From Ga0077527 sp050250695 (GTDB lineage: Bacteria > Pseudomonadota > Gammaproteobacteria > Burkholderiales > SG8-41): a stretch of 64,000 nucleotides of DNA. Below, piece by piece: positions 22,411 through 31,192 of the stretch (position 1 is the first letter of the stretch; the number at the start of each line of letters is the position of its first letter). The notes below the pieces were generated by a model, which was not told where the DNA came from, searched no databases, and saw only the letters and a program-made list of their open reading frames with translations. Made by a program: the position numbers and the translations under genes. Location: contig JBFWOE010000001.1 in NCBI GenBank assembly GCA_050250695.1, forward strand, positions 12,786-76,785. Reading direction: 5' to 3'.

Positions 22411-25224
22411 TCAGGTCAGCCTGCCATGGCACTGCTTGTATTTTTTTCCCGATCCGCACGGACAGGGGTCATTGCGGCCGACTTTCTGGCCGCCGCGCAC
22501 GAACGGCTGCGCTTTTTCGGCATCATCGGGTACGCCGGGGAAATCCTCGCCGGCCTCTGCCGGGGAATCCTCGACGGGGCTGTCCGGCGCCTCGGCATGC
22601 TGATACTGGATGTTCTGCAGGGCTTCGTGTTCCTCGGCTGCGCGCAGTTCCTCCGCGCTGCGGATCTGCACGGTCATCAGTATGCGCGTGACATCGGTCT
22701 TGACCATGTCGAGCAATAGCGAAAACAGCTCGAAGGCTTCGCGCTTGTACTCCTGGGTCGGGTTTTTCTGCGCATAACCGCGCAAATGTATGCCCTGGCG
22801 CAGATGATCCAGCGCCGCCAGATGCTCACGCCAGTGCGAATCGACGCTCTGCAGCATGATGGCGCGCTCGTACTGTCGCATTGCAGCTGGATCCACCGCG
22901 GCTGTCTTTTCCGCGTAACGCGCATGGGCGGCTTCGACAATGCGCTGCAGCAGCGCCTCTTCCTCGAGATGGGTATTGTCTTTAAGCCACTGGCTGATCG
23001 GCAGATCCAGGGCGAGTTCGCCACGCAGCACGGCTTCCAGTCCCTCCACCTGCCACTGTTCTTCCAGACTGCCCGGCGGGATGTACTGCACGAAATGGCT
23101 GCGAATGACGTCGGTGCGCATTGCCGCGATGGTGGCCGACACGTCCGAACTGTCGAGCAGTTCGTTGCGCTGCTGGTAGATCACCTTGCGCTGGTCGTTG
23201 GCGACGTCGTCATACTCCAGCAGGTGCTTGCGCATGTCGAAGTTTCTCGCCTCGACCTTGCGCTGCGCGTTCTCGATGGAGCGCGTCACCCAGGGATGTT
23301 CGATCGCTTCCCCATCGGGCATCTTCAGGCGCTCCATGATCGCGGCAACCCGGTCCGATGCGAATATCCGCAGCAACGAATCATCCAGCGCGAGGTAGAA
23401 CCGGCTGGATCCCGGGTCGCCCTGGCGGCCGGAACGCCCGCGCAACTGGTTGTCGATCCGCCGCGATTCATGCCGCTCGGTACCGACTATGTGCAGCCCC
23501 CCGGCCTTGACCACCTCGTCGTGGCGCCGCCGCCACTCCTCGCGAAGCTCGGCAACGCGCTTCTCGCGGGCACTCCGGTCCAGCGACTCGTCGGCAAGGA
23601 TGCGGTTGATTTCCGGTTCGGGATTGCCGCCGAGGACTATGTCCGTGCCGCGCCCCGCCATATTGGTGGCGATGGTGATGACTTTCGGGCGGCCGGCCTG
23701 GATCACGATCTCGGCTTCACGCGCGTGCTGCTTGGCGTTGAGCACGTTATGCGTCAATCCAGCCTTCTGCAGCACACCGGAAATGTACTCGGAATTTTCG
23801 ATCGAAGTCGTGCCTACCAGCACCGGCTGCCCGCGCTCGTAACAGCCGCGGATATCCTCGATGATTGCTGCGTATTTTTCGCGGCTGGTGCGGAAGACCT
23901 GGTCCATGCGGTCGTCGCGGATCATCGGATGGTGTGTCGGAATCACCACGGTCTCAAGCCCGTAGATCTGCTGGAACTCGTAGGCTTCGGTATCCGCGGT
24001 GCCGGTCATCCCGGACAGTTTTCCGTACATCCGGAAATAGTTCTGGAAGGTGATCGTGGCCAGAGTCTGGTTCTCCTTCTGGATCTCCACGCCCTCCTTG
24101 GCCTCGATCGCCTGGTGCAGCCCGTCAGACCAGCGCCGTCCCGGCATCAGGCGGCCGGTGAATTCGTCGACGATGACGATTTCGTTGTTCTGTACCACGT
24201 ACTGCTGGTCACGATGAAACAGGCTGTGCGCACGCAATGCCGCGTTCAGGTGATGCATCAGCCCGATGTTGGCAGCGTCATACAGGCTGCCCCCTTCCGG
24301 CAGCAGTCCCGCCTGTGCAAGCAGGGTCTCGGCGTGTTCGTGGCCCTCTTCGGACAGAATCACCTGGTGACCCTTTTCGTCCACCCAGTAATCACCCGGC
24401 GACTTTTCCTCTTTCTGCCGGGTGAGCTTGGGGGCGACGGCATTCATCCGCACATAAAGATCCGTGGTGTCTTCCGCCTGTCCGGAAATGATCAGCGGCG
24501 TGCGCGCCTCGTCGATCAGGATCGAATCCACCTCGTCGACAATCGCGAACGCCAGTCCCCGTTGCACTTTCTCCGACAACTCGTAGACCATGTTGTCGCG
24601 CAGGTAATCGAATCCGAATTCATTGTTGGTGCCATAGGTGATGTCGGCACGATAGGCCTGCTGCTTCAGGTCGTGCTCCATCTGCGACAGGTTGACACCG
24701 ACAGTGAGTCCGAGGAAACGATAGATGCGCCCCATCCAGTCGGCGTCGCGCTGGGCCAGGTAATCGTTCACCGTCACGATGTGCACGCCGGTTTCGGCAA
24801 GAGCATTAAGATAAGCCGGCAATGTAGCCACCAGCGTCTTGCCCTCACCGGTACGCATTTCGGCAATCTTGCCGTTATGCAGCGCGATGCCGCCGACGAG
24901 CTGGACATCGAAATGGCGCATGCCCAGCACCCGCTTGCCGGCCTCGCGCACCACGGCAAAGGCTTCGGGTAACAGTTCGTCGAGAGCCGCGCGTCGCAGC
25001 TTTTCGGTATCAGCGGGCTGACCGGCTGTCGCCGAACCATCGGAGGTGGCCAGCCGGGCGCGGATCCGGCCGCGGAATTCTTCCGTTTTGGCGCGCAGTT
25101 GCTCATCGGACAGGGCAGAGACCTGCGGCTCGAGTGCGTTGACCGCGCGCACCGTGCGACGGTACTGTTTGAGCAGCCGCTCGTTGCGGCTGCCGAACAC
25201 TTTCTTCAATAAGCCGGTAATCAT
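22411..25224 (-). CDS. secA: Preprotein translocase ATPase SecA
   Basis: A 937-residue motor of the SecYEG translocon. MITGLLKKVFGSRNERLLKQY starts the protein; MRTGEGKTLVATLP is the Walker A region, DEVDSILIDEARTPLIISG the DEAD-like motif, and the C-terminus CPCGSGKKYKQCHG the zinc-binding SecB site. The ATG at 25224 is chosen because AGGA lies upstream and the extra N-terminal residues from 25269 would have to read through a hairpin. That hairpin ends 11 bases before the start codon, which suggests leader-level control. Confidence 0.98.
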   Translation of the reverse strand: MITGLLKKVFGSRNERLLKQYRRTVRAVNALEPQVSALSDEQLRAKTEEFRGRIRARLATSDGSATAGQPADTEKLRRAALDELLPEAFAVVREAGKRVLGMRHFDVQLVGGIALHNGKIAEMRTGEGKTLVATLPAYLNALAETGVHIVTVNDYLAQRDADWMGRIYRFLGLTVGVNLSQMEHDLKQQAYRADITYGTNNEFGFDYLRDNMVYELSEKVQRGLAFAIVDEVDSILIDEARTPLIISGQAEDTTDLYVRMNAVAPKLTRQKEEKSPGDYWVDEKGHQVILSEEGHEHAETLLAQAGLLPEGGSLYDAANIGLMHHLNAALRAHSLFHRDQQYVVQNNEIVIVDEFTGRLMPGRRWSDGLHQAIEAKEGVEIQKENQTLATITFQNYFRMYGKLSGMTGTADTEAYEFQQIYGLETVVIPTHHPMIRDDRMDQVFRTSREKYAAIIEDIRGCYERGQPVLVGTTSIENSEYISGVLQKAGLTHNVLNAKQHAREAEIVIQAGRPKVITIATNMAGRGTDIVLGGNPEPEINRILADESLDRSAREKRVAELREEWRRRHDEVVKAGGLHIVGTERHESRRIDNQLRGRSGRQGDPGSSRFYLALDDSLLRIFASDRVAAIMERLKMPDGEAIEHPWVTRSIENAQRKVEARNFDMRKHLLEYDDVANDQRKVIYQQRNELLDSSDVSATIAAMRTDVIRSHFVQYIPPGSLEEQWQVEGLEAVLRGELALDLPISQWLKDNTHLEEEALLQRIVEAAHARYAEKTAAVDPAAMRQYERAIMLQSVDSHWREHLAALDHLRQGIHLRGYAQKNPTQEYKREAFELFSLLLDMVKTDVTRILMTVQIRSAEELRAAEEHEALQNIQYQHAEAPDSPVEDSPAEAGEDFPGVPDDAEKAQPFVRGGQKVGRNDPCPCGSGKKYKQCHGRLT

Positions 25225-25234
25225 GAACATCCTG

Positions 25235-25264
25235 AATAAAAAAGGGGTGGGATAATCCCACCCC
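25235..25264 (-). terminator. Terminator-like hairpin in the secA leader
   Basis: On the minus strand GGGGTGGGA (25264-25256) pairs with TCCCACCCC (25252-25244) around a 3-base loop and is followed by TTTTTTATT. By form it is an intrinsic terminator for the M23 peptidase gene, yet it ends about 11 bases before the secA start, leaving no room for a secA promoter downstream of it. Confidence 0.75.
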
Positions 25265-25291
25265 CGCAATTCTTGAGCTCAGTGCCGCCGG

Positions 25292-26209
25292 TCAGCCGGG
25301 CAATTGCAGAAACTGCGCAGGGTTCCGTGCGGCGCCGCGCTGACGCACCTCGAAATGCAGATGTGCGCCTGTCGCGCGGCCGGTTCCGCCCACGTTCGCG
25401 ATCCGCGATCCGCGCAATACGACGTCACCGACCTTCACAAAACGCTTCGATGCGTGTGCGTACCGCGTGATCAGATCGTTGCCGTGATCAACCTCGATCA
25501 TATTACCATATTGAGGGTGGAAATCTGAGTAGACGACGACCCCTGCGGCGGCCGCGTAGATGGGTGTCCCCGCCTCGGCCATGAAATCGATGCCTTCGTG
25601 AAACGCGCGCTGGCCGGTAAAGGGATCGATGCGCCAGCCGAAATTCGATGAATACCAGCCGCCGTCCACCGGCAGCTTGGTGGGTACCAGTTTCTTGCGC
25701 GCGCTTTCCTGGGTGAACATCGACTCCAGCAGTCCAAGCTTGTCACCGCGATCATCCAGTTGCCGTGTCAGCAAATTGACCTGGTCGGTGAAATCCCCCA
25801 GCGAAAGGTTACGGCTCGGAATCGACGATGCGGCGCCGCCGCGGCCCGGAATCTCGTTGAACATCAATTCCTGGGGTTTGAATCCCGCCAGCTTCGCCAG
25901 GCGCTCGCCGAGCGTATCCAGACGGAGCAACTGGGCCTGCATCTGGCCGAGCCTGACCGCCATCGCATTGAGGTTGTCCTGCAGGTAGGACTGGGTTCTC
26001 TCATGCTGCTGCTGCTGGATCGAGACCAGTACGTCCCTGACGTATGGGATATTCAGTTCGGCGGCAAACCGCAGGATGCCGTAGTTCATGGCCCCCGCCA
26101 GCAGCAGCACCAGCACAAACCCGAAGGTACCGGCTGCAATGAGATGCTGCCAGCCCAGAGTAATCGTCCGCGCCTTTGGCAGTTTCTCGGAAACCAGAAT
26201 AATATTCAT
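25292..26209 (-). CDS. M23-family (LytM) peptidoglycan endopeptidase, membrane-anchored
   Basis: A 305-residue protein with a short cytoplasmic N-terminus, one membrane helix at about 24-46, a coiled-coil segment (about 60-110, QQQQHERTQSYLQDNL) and a C-terminal LytM domain (about 195-300). FHEGIDFMAEAGTPIYAAAAG and HLHFEVR supply the zinc ligands; HYASKR-type HASKRF follows NDLITRYAHAS. It should cleave or regulate cleavage of peptide cross-links in the periplasm. It lies just upstream of secA, separated by the terminator-like hairpin, and diverges from the DciA-like gene 20 bases away. Confidence 0.92.
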   Translation of the reverse strand: MNIILVSEKLPKARTITLGWQHLIAAGTFGFVLVLLLAGAMNYGILRFAAELNIPYVRDVLVSIQQQQHERTQSYLQDNLNAMAVRLGQMQAQLLRLDTLGERLAKLAGFKPQELMFNEIPGRGGAASSIPSRNLSLGDFTDQVNLLTRQLDDRGDKLGLLESMFTQESARKKLVPTKLPVDGGWYSSNFGWRIDPFTGQRAFHEGIDFMAEAGTPIYAAAAGVVVYSDFHPQYGNMIEVDHGNDLITRYAHASKRFVKVGDVVLRGSRIANVGGTGRATGAHLHFEVRQRGAARNPAQFLQLPG

Positions 26210-26229
26210 GGTCCAACTCCCTTATCGCC

Positions 26230-26667
26230 ATGCCCACCCGCAAACTCAGCGCCCTGTTATCGAATACTGCGGGCTTGTCGGCGCTGACTCGGGCATCGCA
26301 ACGCATCACAGCGCTGCAACGGCTTTATGCAGTCTGCGCGCCCCCTGAACTGACCCAGGCCAGCCGCGTGATCCACGAACACGGCGGCATGCTGGTCATA
26401 GCGGCAGACAACGGTGCAATCGCGGCCAAACTGCGGCAAATGACACCGCGATTGCTGAAGAATCTGCAAAAACAGACGGCGGAGGTTACTGGAATTCGCG
26501 TTCAAATTCAAGTAAATAAGGTCCATTCCAGACCCGCCGGCGGCACCAAAATGACCACCTTACCCATTGATTTGATTGAAAGTTTTGACAGGCTTTCGAA
26601 ACAAATCAAGGATTCCCGCCTGCGCTCGGCGCTGGTGCGCTTCGCCGCACGGCGGCGCGGCGGATGA
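26230..26667 (+). CDS. DUF721 (DciA-like) protein
   Basis: A 145-residue protein whose first 100 residues match the DUF721 fold: ALTRASQRITALQRLY, then HGGMLVIAADNGAIAAKLRQ and TPRLLKNLQ. DciA in many bacteria loads the DnaB helicase at replication; in this lineage DUF721 genes typically sit between lpxC and secA, as here. It is on the strand opposite to its neighbours. The C-terminal 40 residues are coded by more AT-rich DNA (26490-26590) than the rest. Confidence 0.8.
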   Translation: MPTRKLSALLSNTAGLSALTRASQRITALQRLYAVCAPPELTQASRVIHEHGGMLVIAADNGAIAAKLRQMTPRLLKNLQKQTAEVTGIRVQIQVNKVHSRPAGGTKMTTLPIDLIESFDRLSKQIKDSRLRSALVRFAARRRGG

Positions 26668-26693
26668 CCGGACACCCGGCCGGAACCGTGGCG

Positions 26694-26879
26694 TCAGACC
26701 ACCACCAACAGGCGCTCAGCGGCGTAAAAAGCGATCAGCAACAGGGCAAACGCCAGTGTGCCCAGGAATACGCGCCAGGCAAACTGCAGAAAGCGCCGTT
26801 GGCGGGAATAAGCATACAGCGCCAGAGAAACTCCGATGGTGATCAGGGCAAGCAACCCGACCAGTCGCAGGAGCAGCAT
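26694..26879 (-). CDS. Small two-helix membrane protein
   Basis: A 61-residue protein: MLLLRLVGLLALITIGVSLA forms one helix, a short basic loop (YSRQRRFLQF) follows, and WRVFLGTLAFALLLIAFYA forms a second. Sequence composition and lack of interruption argue that it is real, and it fills the gap between lpxC and the DUF721 gene. Function unknown. The ribosome-binding site is weak. Confidence 0.6.
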   Translation of the reverse strand: MLLLRLVGLLALITIGVSLALYAYSRQRRFLQFAWRVFLGTLAFALLLIAFYAAERLLVVV

Positions 26880-26923
26880 CAGCTGTCAGTCCCGTCGTCC
26901 CGGGAAGCGACCCCGGGCAACGC

Positions 26924-27835
26924 TCAAGCGGCCTGAGGTTGCCACGCCAGAAACGGCGGTGCATCCTCGGTGCGGTCGTAGCTGACGAATTCCCATGCCT
27001 GCGACTGCTCCAGCAGGTGGCGCAGCAGCCGGTTATTCATCGCGTGCCCCGACTTGTGCCCGCTGAAGGCACCGATCAGGGGATGGCCGAGCAGGTAGAG
27101 ATCGCCAATCGCGTCGAGCACCTTGTGTTTGACAAACTCGTTGTCGTAACGCAGTCCGTCGGTGTTGAGCACGCGGTACTCGTCCATGACGATTGCATTA
27201 TCGAGGCTGCCGCCGAGCGCCAGTCCCTGCGCGCGCATGCTTTCCACGTCCTGCATGAAGCCAAATGTACGCGCGCGGGCGACTTCCTTGACGTACGAGG
27301 TCGATGCGAAATCGACCACAACGGTCTGGGCGCTGGCGTCAAAAACGGGGTGCGCGTAATCGATGGCCAGTTCCAGCCGGAAACCGTTGTGGGGCGCGAA
27401 ACGCACCCACTTGTCGCCATCGCGCACTTCGACCGGTTTGAGGATGCGGATGAACTTCTTCGGGGCTTCCTGCTCTTCGATGCCTGCTGACTGCAGCAGG
27501 AATACAAATGGCCCCGCACTGCCGTCCATGATCGGCACTTCGGGCGCGGTCACGTCCACCCAGGCATTGTCCACGCCGAGGCCGGCCAGTGCAGACATCA
27601 GGTGTTCCACCGTTTGCACCCGTACGCCGTCCTTTTCCAGGCAGGAAGACAACCGCGTGTCGCCAACCGCGTAAGGATCGGCCTTGATCTCCACCGGCAC
27701 GTCGAGATCGGTGCGCCGGAACACGATCCCGGTGTGGGGCTGCGCCGGACGCAGGGTCAGGTGGACCTTTTCGCCCGTGTGCAGACCCACGCCAGTGGCG
27801 CGAATCACGTTCTTCAATGTGCGTTGCCTGATCAC
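26924..27835 (-). CDS. lpxC: UDP-3-O-acyl-N-acetylglucosamine deacetylase
   Basis: A 303-residue zinc deacetylase catalysing the committed step of lipid A synthesis. It begins IRQRTLKNVIRATGVGLHTGEK, with TVEHLMSALAGLGVDN supplying the first Zn His and LYLLGHPLIGAF and HKSGHAMNN the later catalytic residues. The GTG at 27835 is preferred over an in-frame ATG at 27907 because it gives the canonical N-terminus and length (E. coli 305). ftsZ lies 125 bases upstream; the gap has a TAAAAT -10-like box and a small hairpin. Confidence 0.97.
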   Translation of the reverse strand: MIRQRTLKNVIRATGVGLHTGEKVHLTLRPAQPHTGIVFRRTDLDVPVEIKADPYAVGDTRLSSCLEKDGVRVQTVEHLMSALAGLGVDNAWVDVTAPEVPIMDGSAGPFVFLLQSAGIEEQEAPKKFIRILKPVEVRDGDKWVRFAPHNGFRLELAIDYAHPVFDASAQTVVVDFASTSYVKEVARARTFGFMQDVESMRAQGLALGGSLDNAIVMDEYRVLNTDGLRYDNEFVKHKVLDAIGDLYLLGHPLIGAFSGHKSGHAMNNRLLRHLLEQSQAWEFVSYDRTEDAPPFLAWQPQAA

Positions 27836-27861
27836 GATCTGCCACCCATACGCAATGCATC

Positions 27862-27877
27862 GCCCGGTTTGCCGGGC
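27862..27877. repeat. Hairpin in the lpxC leader
   Basis: GCCCGG and CCGGGC flank a 4-base loop, between a TAAAAT box (27888-27893, minus strand) and the GTG start of lpxC. It would form in the 5' untranslated region of an lpxC transcript. Confidence 0.45.
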
Positions 27878-27960
27878 AGGGTCGCGGATTTTACCATGCT
27901 GCCGCACTGCAGCACAGGCGACTCCGCCATTGCCCGCCCATGAGCAACCGACTTCCGGCT

Positions 27961-29118
27961 TCAGTCGGCCTGTTTGCGCAAGAATGCCGGGATATCCAGC
28001 ATTTCCACCCCGGACTGGCGCATGGCGTCGATCACCTTATCGCGATTGCGGCGGATGACTGCCGGCTGATCCAGCACGTTGTAATCGACATCCATGGTCA
28101 TGTTGTCAGTACCGGTTTTCTGGGCAACGACAACCATCGGTTTGGCCATCTGGCGCACCAGGGGCTTGCCCAGGCCGGTGGCAACGATGGTCACGCGCAG
28201 GCTGTCCTCGAGGGTTTCGTCGTACACCGTGCCCACGATGACCGTTGCCGATTCCGCGGCAAATGCCTTTATGGTCTCCATGACGTCGTACATTTCCTGA
28301 AGCTGGAAAGTCCCCTTGCTGGCCGAAATATTGACCAGCACGCCGCGGGCATCGGAAATGTTGATGTCTTCCAGCAACGGGCAGGCTACCGCCTGCTCCG
28401 CCGCCTCGCGTGCGCGCCCCGTTCCGGCGGCCTTGGCCGAACCCATCATGGCCATGCCCATTTCCGCCATCACCGTCCGCACATCGGCAAAGTCGACGTT
28501 GATCATGCCGGGACAGCTGATGATTTCCGCGATGCCGGCCACCGCGCCGTGCAGCACGTCGTTGGCGGCACGGAACGCCTCGTCGAGGGTGATGGCGTTG
28601 CCCAGCACCTGCATCAGCTTGTCGTTCGGGATGACGATCAGCGAATCGACATGCTGCGACAGTGCATCCAGCCCTTCCTGCGCCACACGCTGCCGCTTGC
28701 CCTCGAATGCAAACGGCTTGGTCACCACGGCAACCGTCAGGATGCCCAGTTCCTTGGCGATTTCCGCAACTACCGGCGCCGCGCCGGTGCCGGTGCCACC
28801 GCCCATGCCGGCGGTCAGAAACAGCATGTCGGCGCCCGAGATGAGTTCTGCGATCCGTTCGCGGTCCTCGAGAGCGGCCTGGCGGCCGATTTCGGGGTTG
28901 GCGCCCGCGCCCAGGCCCTTGGTGATCTCACCGCCCAGCTGCAGCTGGGTCTTGGCCTGATTCCTTTTCAGCGCCTGGGCATCGGTGTTGGCGCAGATGA
29001 ATTCCACGCCCTGCACACCCTGCACGATCATGTGATCCACCGCATTGCCGCCGCAACCGCCGACACCGATCACCTTGATTACCGCTTCCTGCGCCTGTGC
29101 ATCAATCAGTTCAATCAT
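27961..29118 (-). CDS. ftsZ: Cell division protein FtsZ
   Basis: A 385-residue tubulin homologue that forms the Z-ring. KVIGVGGCGGNAVDHM, the tubulin signature GGGTGTGAAPV, and the C-terminal conserved peptide DIPAFLRKQAD (binding FtsA/ZipA/ZapD) are all present. The ATG at 29118 follows AAGGAG by 7 bases, so the longer in-frame ATG at 29202 is rejected. It is the last classical dcw gene; a CCGACT/AGTCGG inverted repeat overlaps its stop. Confidence 0.99.
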   Translation of the reverse strand: MIELIDAQAQEAVIKVIGVGGCGGNAVDHMIVQGVQGVEFICANTDAQALKRNQAKTQLQLGGEITKGLGAGANPEIGRQAALEDRERIAELISGADMLFLTAGMGGGTGTGAAPVVAEIAKELGILTVAVVTKPFAFEGKRQRVAQEGLDALSQHVDSLIVIPNDKLMQVLGNAITLDEAFRAANDVLHGAVAGIAEIISCPGMINVDFADVRTVMAEMGMAMMGSAKAAGTGRAREAAEQAVACPLLEDINISDARGVLVNISASKGTFQLQEMYDVMETIKAFAAESATVIVGTVYDETLEDSLRVTIVATGLGKPLVRQMAKPMVVVAQKTGTDNMTMDVDYNVLDQPAVIRRNRDKVIDAMRQSGVEMLDIPAFLRKQAD

Positions 29119-29204
29119 GTGAGTCTCCTTTTTCCGCAAAAACAAAGTAATGTTGAAAAGCCCTGCACCCGAAAACCGTGAATCCGTCGTCGCCTCCGCC
29201 ACAT

Positions 29205-30443
29205 TCAGAAATTCCCCGTAAACCAGTTCTTCATCCGCTCCACCACCTGCTGGAAGCTGGTGACATGCATTCGTGCCGCATCGCGCTGGCGCTGTTCCTC
29301 GACGCCGGCGATCAGCAACCCGACACCGGTCGCGTAGCGGGTGCTTCGCACCACTTCGGCGAGCCCCCCCGCGTACTGCGGCATGCCGATGCGCACTGGC
29401 ATGTGGAAAATCTCCTCCCCGAGTTCGACCATGCCCTGCATCGCGCTTGATCCCCCGGTCAGCACCACGCCGGAGGACAGCAGCTCTTCGTAACCGCTGC
29501 GGCGCAGTTCAGTCTGCACCAGCGAATAGAGCTCCTCGACGCGCGGCTCGATGACTTCGGCCAGCGTCTTGCGTGACAGCTGCCGCGAGCTGCGGTCACC
29601 GACGCCCGGCACATCCACCATCTCCTGCGGGTCAGCCAGCTGCGACAACGCGCAGCCGAAACGCTGCTTGATGTCTTCGGCGTCCTTGGTCGGGGTGCGC
29701 AGCGCCATCGCAATGTCATTGGTGATCTGGTCGCCGGCGATCGGGATCACCGCGGTGTGGCGGATCGCGCCGTGGGTGAATACCGCCATGTCCGTGGTGC
29801 CGCCGCCGATGTCGACCAGGCAGACACCCAGATCCTTTTCGTCCTCCGAGAGTACCGCCTCCGACGACGCCAGCGGCTGCAGGATCAGGTCGTTGACCTC
29901 CAGCCCGCAGCGACGCACGCACTTGATGATGTTCTGCGCCGCCGACACCGCGCCGGTGACGATGTGGACTTTGACCTCGAGCCGTACGCCGGACATGCCC
30001 AGCGGCTCGCGCACATCCTCCTGTCCATCAATGACGAATTCCTGGTTGAGCACATGCAGGATCTGCTGGTCGTTGGGAATCTGCACCGCCTTGGCGGTCT
30101 CGATCACCCTGTCGATGTCCATCTGCGCGACCTCCTTGTCCTTGATCGCGACCATGCCCTGGGAGTTGAAACTCTTGATGTGATTGCCCGCGATGCCGGT
30201 ATAGACCTCGCGTATCTTGCAGTCGGCCATCAGTTCCGCTTCTTCAAGGGCGCGCTGGATGGCATTGACCGTGGTCTCGATGTTGACCACGACGCCTTTC
30301 TTCAGCCCCCGCGAGGGATGGCTGCCCATGCCGATGATTTCGAAGCCGCCCTCGGGCTTGATCTCGGCAACAATGGCAACGATTTTTGATGTGCCGATGT
30401 CCAGGCCCACCACCAGTTTTTTGTTTTCCCTGTTCTTGTTCAT
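29205..30443 (-). CDS. ftsA: Cell division protein FtsA
   Basis: A 412-residue actin-like protein that tethers FtsZ to the membrane. VVGLDIGTSKIVAIVAEI is phosphate-1, VCLVDIGGGTTDMAVF phosphate-2, and the C-terminal amphipathic helix VERMKNWFTGNF is the membrane-targeting sequence. Two ATGs compete; 30443 has AGGAA closely upstream and is preferred over 30455, whose Shine-Dalgarno would be too near. It follows ftsQ closely. Confidence 0.98.
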   Translation of the reverse strand: MNKNRENKKLVVGLDIGTSKIVAIVAEIKPEGGFEIIGMGSHPSRGLKKGVVVNIETTVNAIQRALEEAELMADCKIREVYTGIAGNHIKSFNSQGMVAIKDKEVAQMDIDRVIETAKAVQIPNDQQILHVLNQEFVIDGQEDVREPLGMSGVRLEVKVHIVTGAVSAAQNIIKCVRRCGLEVNDLILQPLASSEAVLSEDEKDLGVCLVDIGGGTTDMAVFTHGAIRHTAVIPIAGDQITNDIAMALRTPTKDAEDIKQRFGCALSQLADPQEMVDVPGVGDRSSRQLSRKTLAEVIEPRVEELYSLVQTELRRSGYEELLSSGVVLTGGSSAMQGMVELGEEIFHMPVRIGMPQYAGGLAEVVRSTRYATGVGLLIAGVEEQRQRDAARMHVTSFQQVVERMKNWFTGNF

Positions 30444-30457
30444 GGTTCCTGTCATTC

Positions 30458-31192
30458 CTAGGCACCGCCTCCGGGCCGGGCCGACGCCACAGGCGGCAAT
30501 CCCGGCACTCGCGCGGCAAATCCGTTGGCATAACGAAGATCAACCCGGTCCACCGGCCGCGCCACGCGGGCCAGCGTCACCGGATAAGCCGCCACGAAAC
30601 GGCGCAGCCGGTCTTCGATCTGTTCGCGGCCAAGATCCAGCGTCATGCCGTCATCCAGCCTGATCTGCCAGGCGCGCCGCTGCGACAGGCTGAGTTGCAC
30701 AGGCGTTTTGCCTAGCGCGGCAAGGTTGCGCCGGAAATGGTCGTACTGGATCGCCATCTCCTTGGCGGCATCAGCGGGTCCGTTGAACACCGGAAGCGTT
30801 CCGTCGTATGCGGCCTCGAAAACCTCGCCTTGCTCATTGATCAGCGCCGCGCTTCCCCAGCGCGCGATCGGCCGGTGTTCTGCCAGCGTCACGTCGAGAC
30901 CGCCCGGCCACCGGCGACGAATCTCGGCGCGGCGCACCCATGGCAGGGTCTCGAATGCGCTGCGCGTGCGCACCAGCGGCTGGGTGAAAAACGTGCCCCG
31001 CACTTCGCGCCGCACGATCTGCTCGATCTGCTCACGGGTGACATGCACGGGCGCCACAGCCAGCCGTACCTCGGTGATCGAAAAAACCGGTGACCGCACC
31101 GCAAACAGCACACTTCCGTAGAGCAGGCCGAGCAGCGCTGCCACGACCAGCAGATCAGTCAGCAGGGCCAGTACTGCGGGTTTATCCCACAT
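30458..31192 (-). CDS. ftsQ: Cell division protein FtsQ
   Basis: A 244-residue bitopic membrane protein of the FtsQBL complex. A short cytoplasmic start MWDKPAVL leads to one membrane helix (about 9-32), then a POTRA domain (VFSITEVRLAV to LPWVRRAEIRRRWPGGL) and the beta domain with EHRPIARW. The ATG at 31192 overlaps ddl by 11 bases. Confidence 0.96.
   Translation of the reverse strand: MWDKPAVLALLTDLLVVAALLGLLYGSVLFAVRSPVFSITEVRLAVAPVHVTREQIEQIVRREVRGTFFTQPLVRTRSAFETLPWVRRAEIRRRWPGGLDVTLAEHRPIARWGSAALINEQGEVFEAAYDGTLPVFNGPADAAKEMAIQYDHFRRNLAALGKTPVQLSLSQRRAWQIRLDDGMTLDLGREQIEDRLRRFVAAYPVTLARVARPVDRVDLRYANGFAARVPGLPPVASARPGGGA

Noticed and set aside
22786..24972. 728-codon plus-strand open frame
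   Set aside because: Antisense to secA; no recognisable motifs.
27948..27968. CCGACT/AGTCGG inverted repeat around the ftsZ stop as a terminator
   Set aside because: Only 6 bp, no T-run on either strand; lpxC follows in the same direction.
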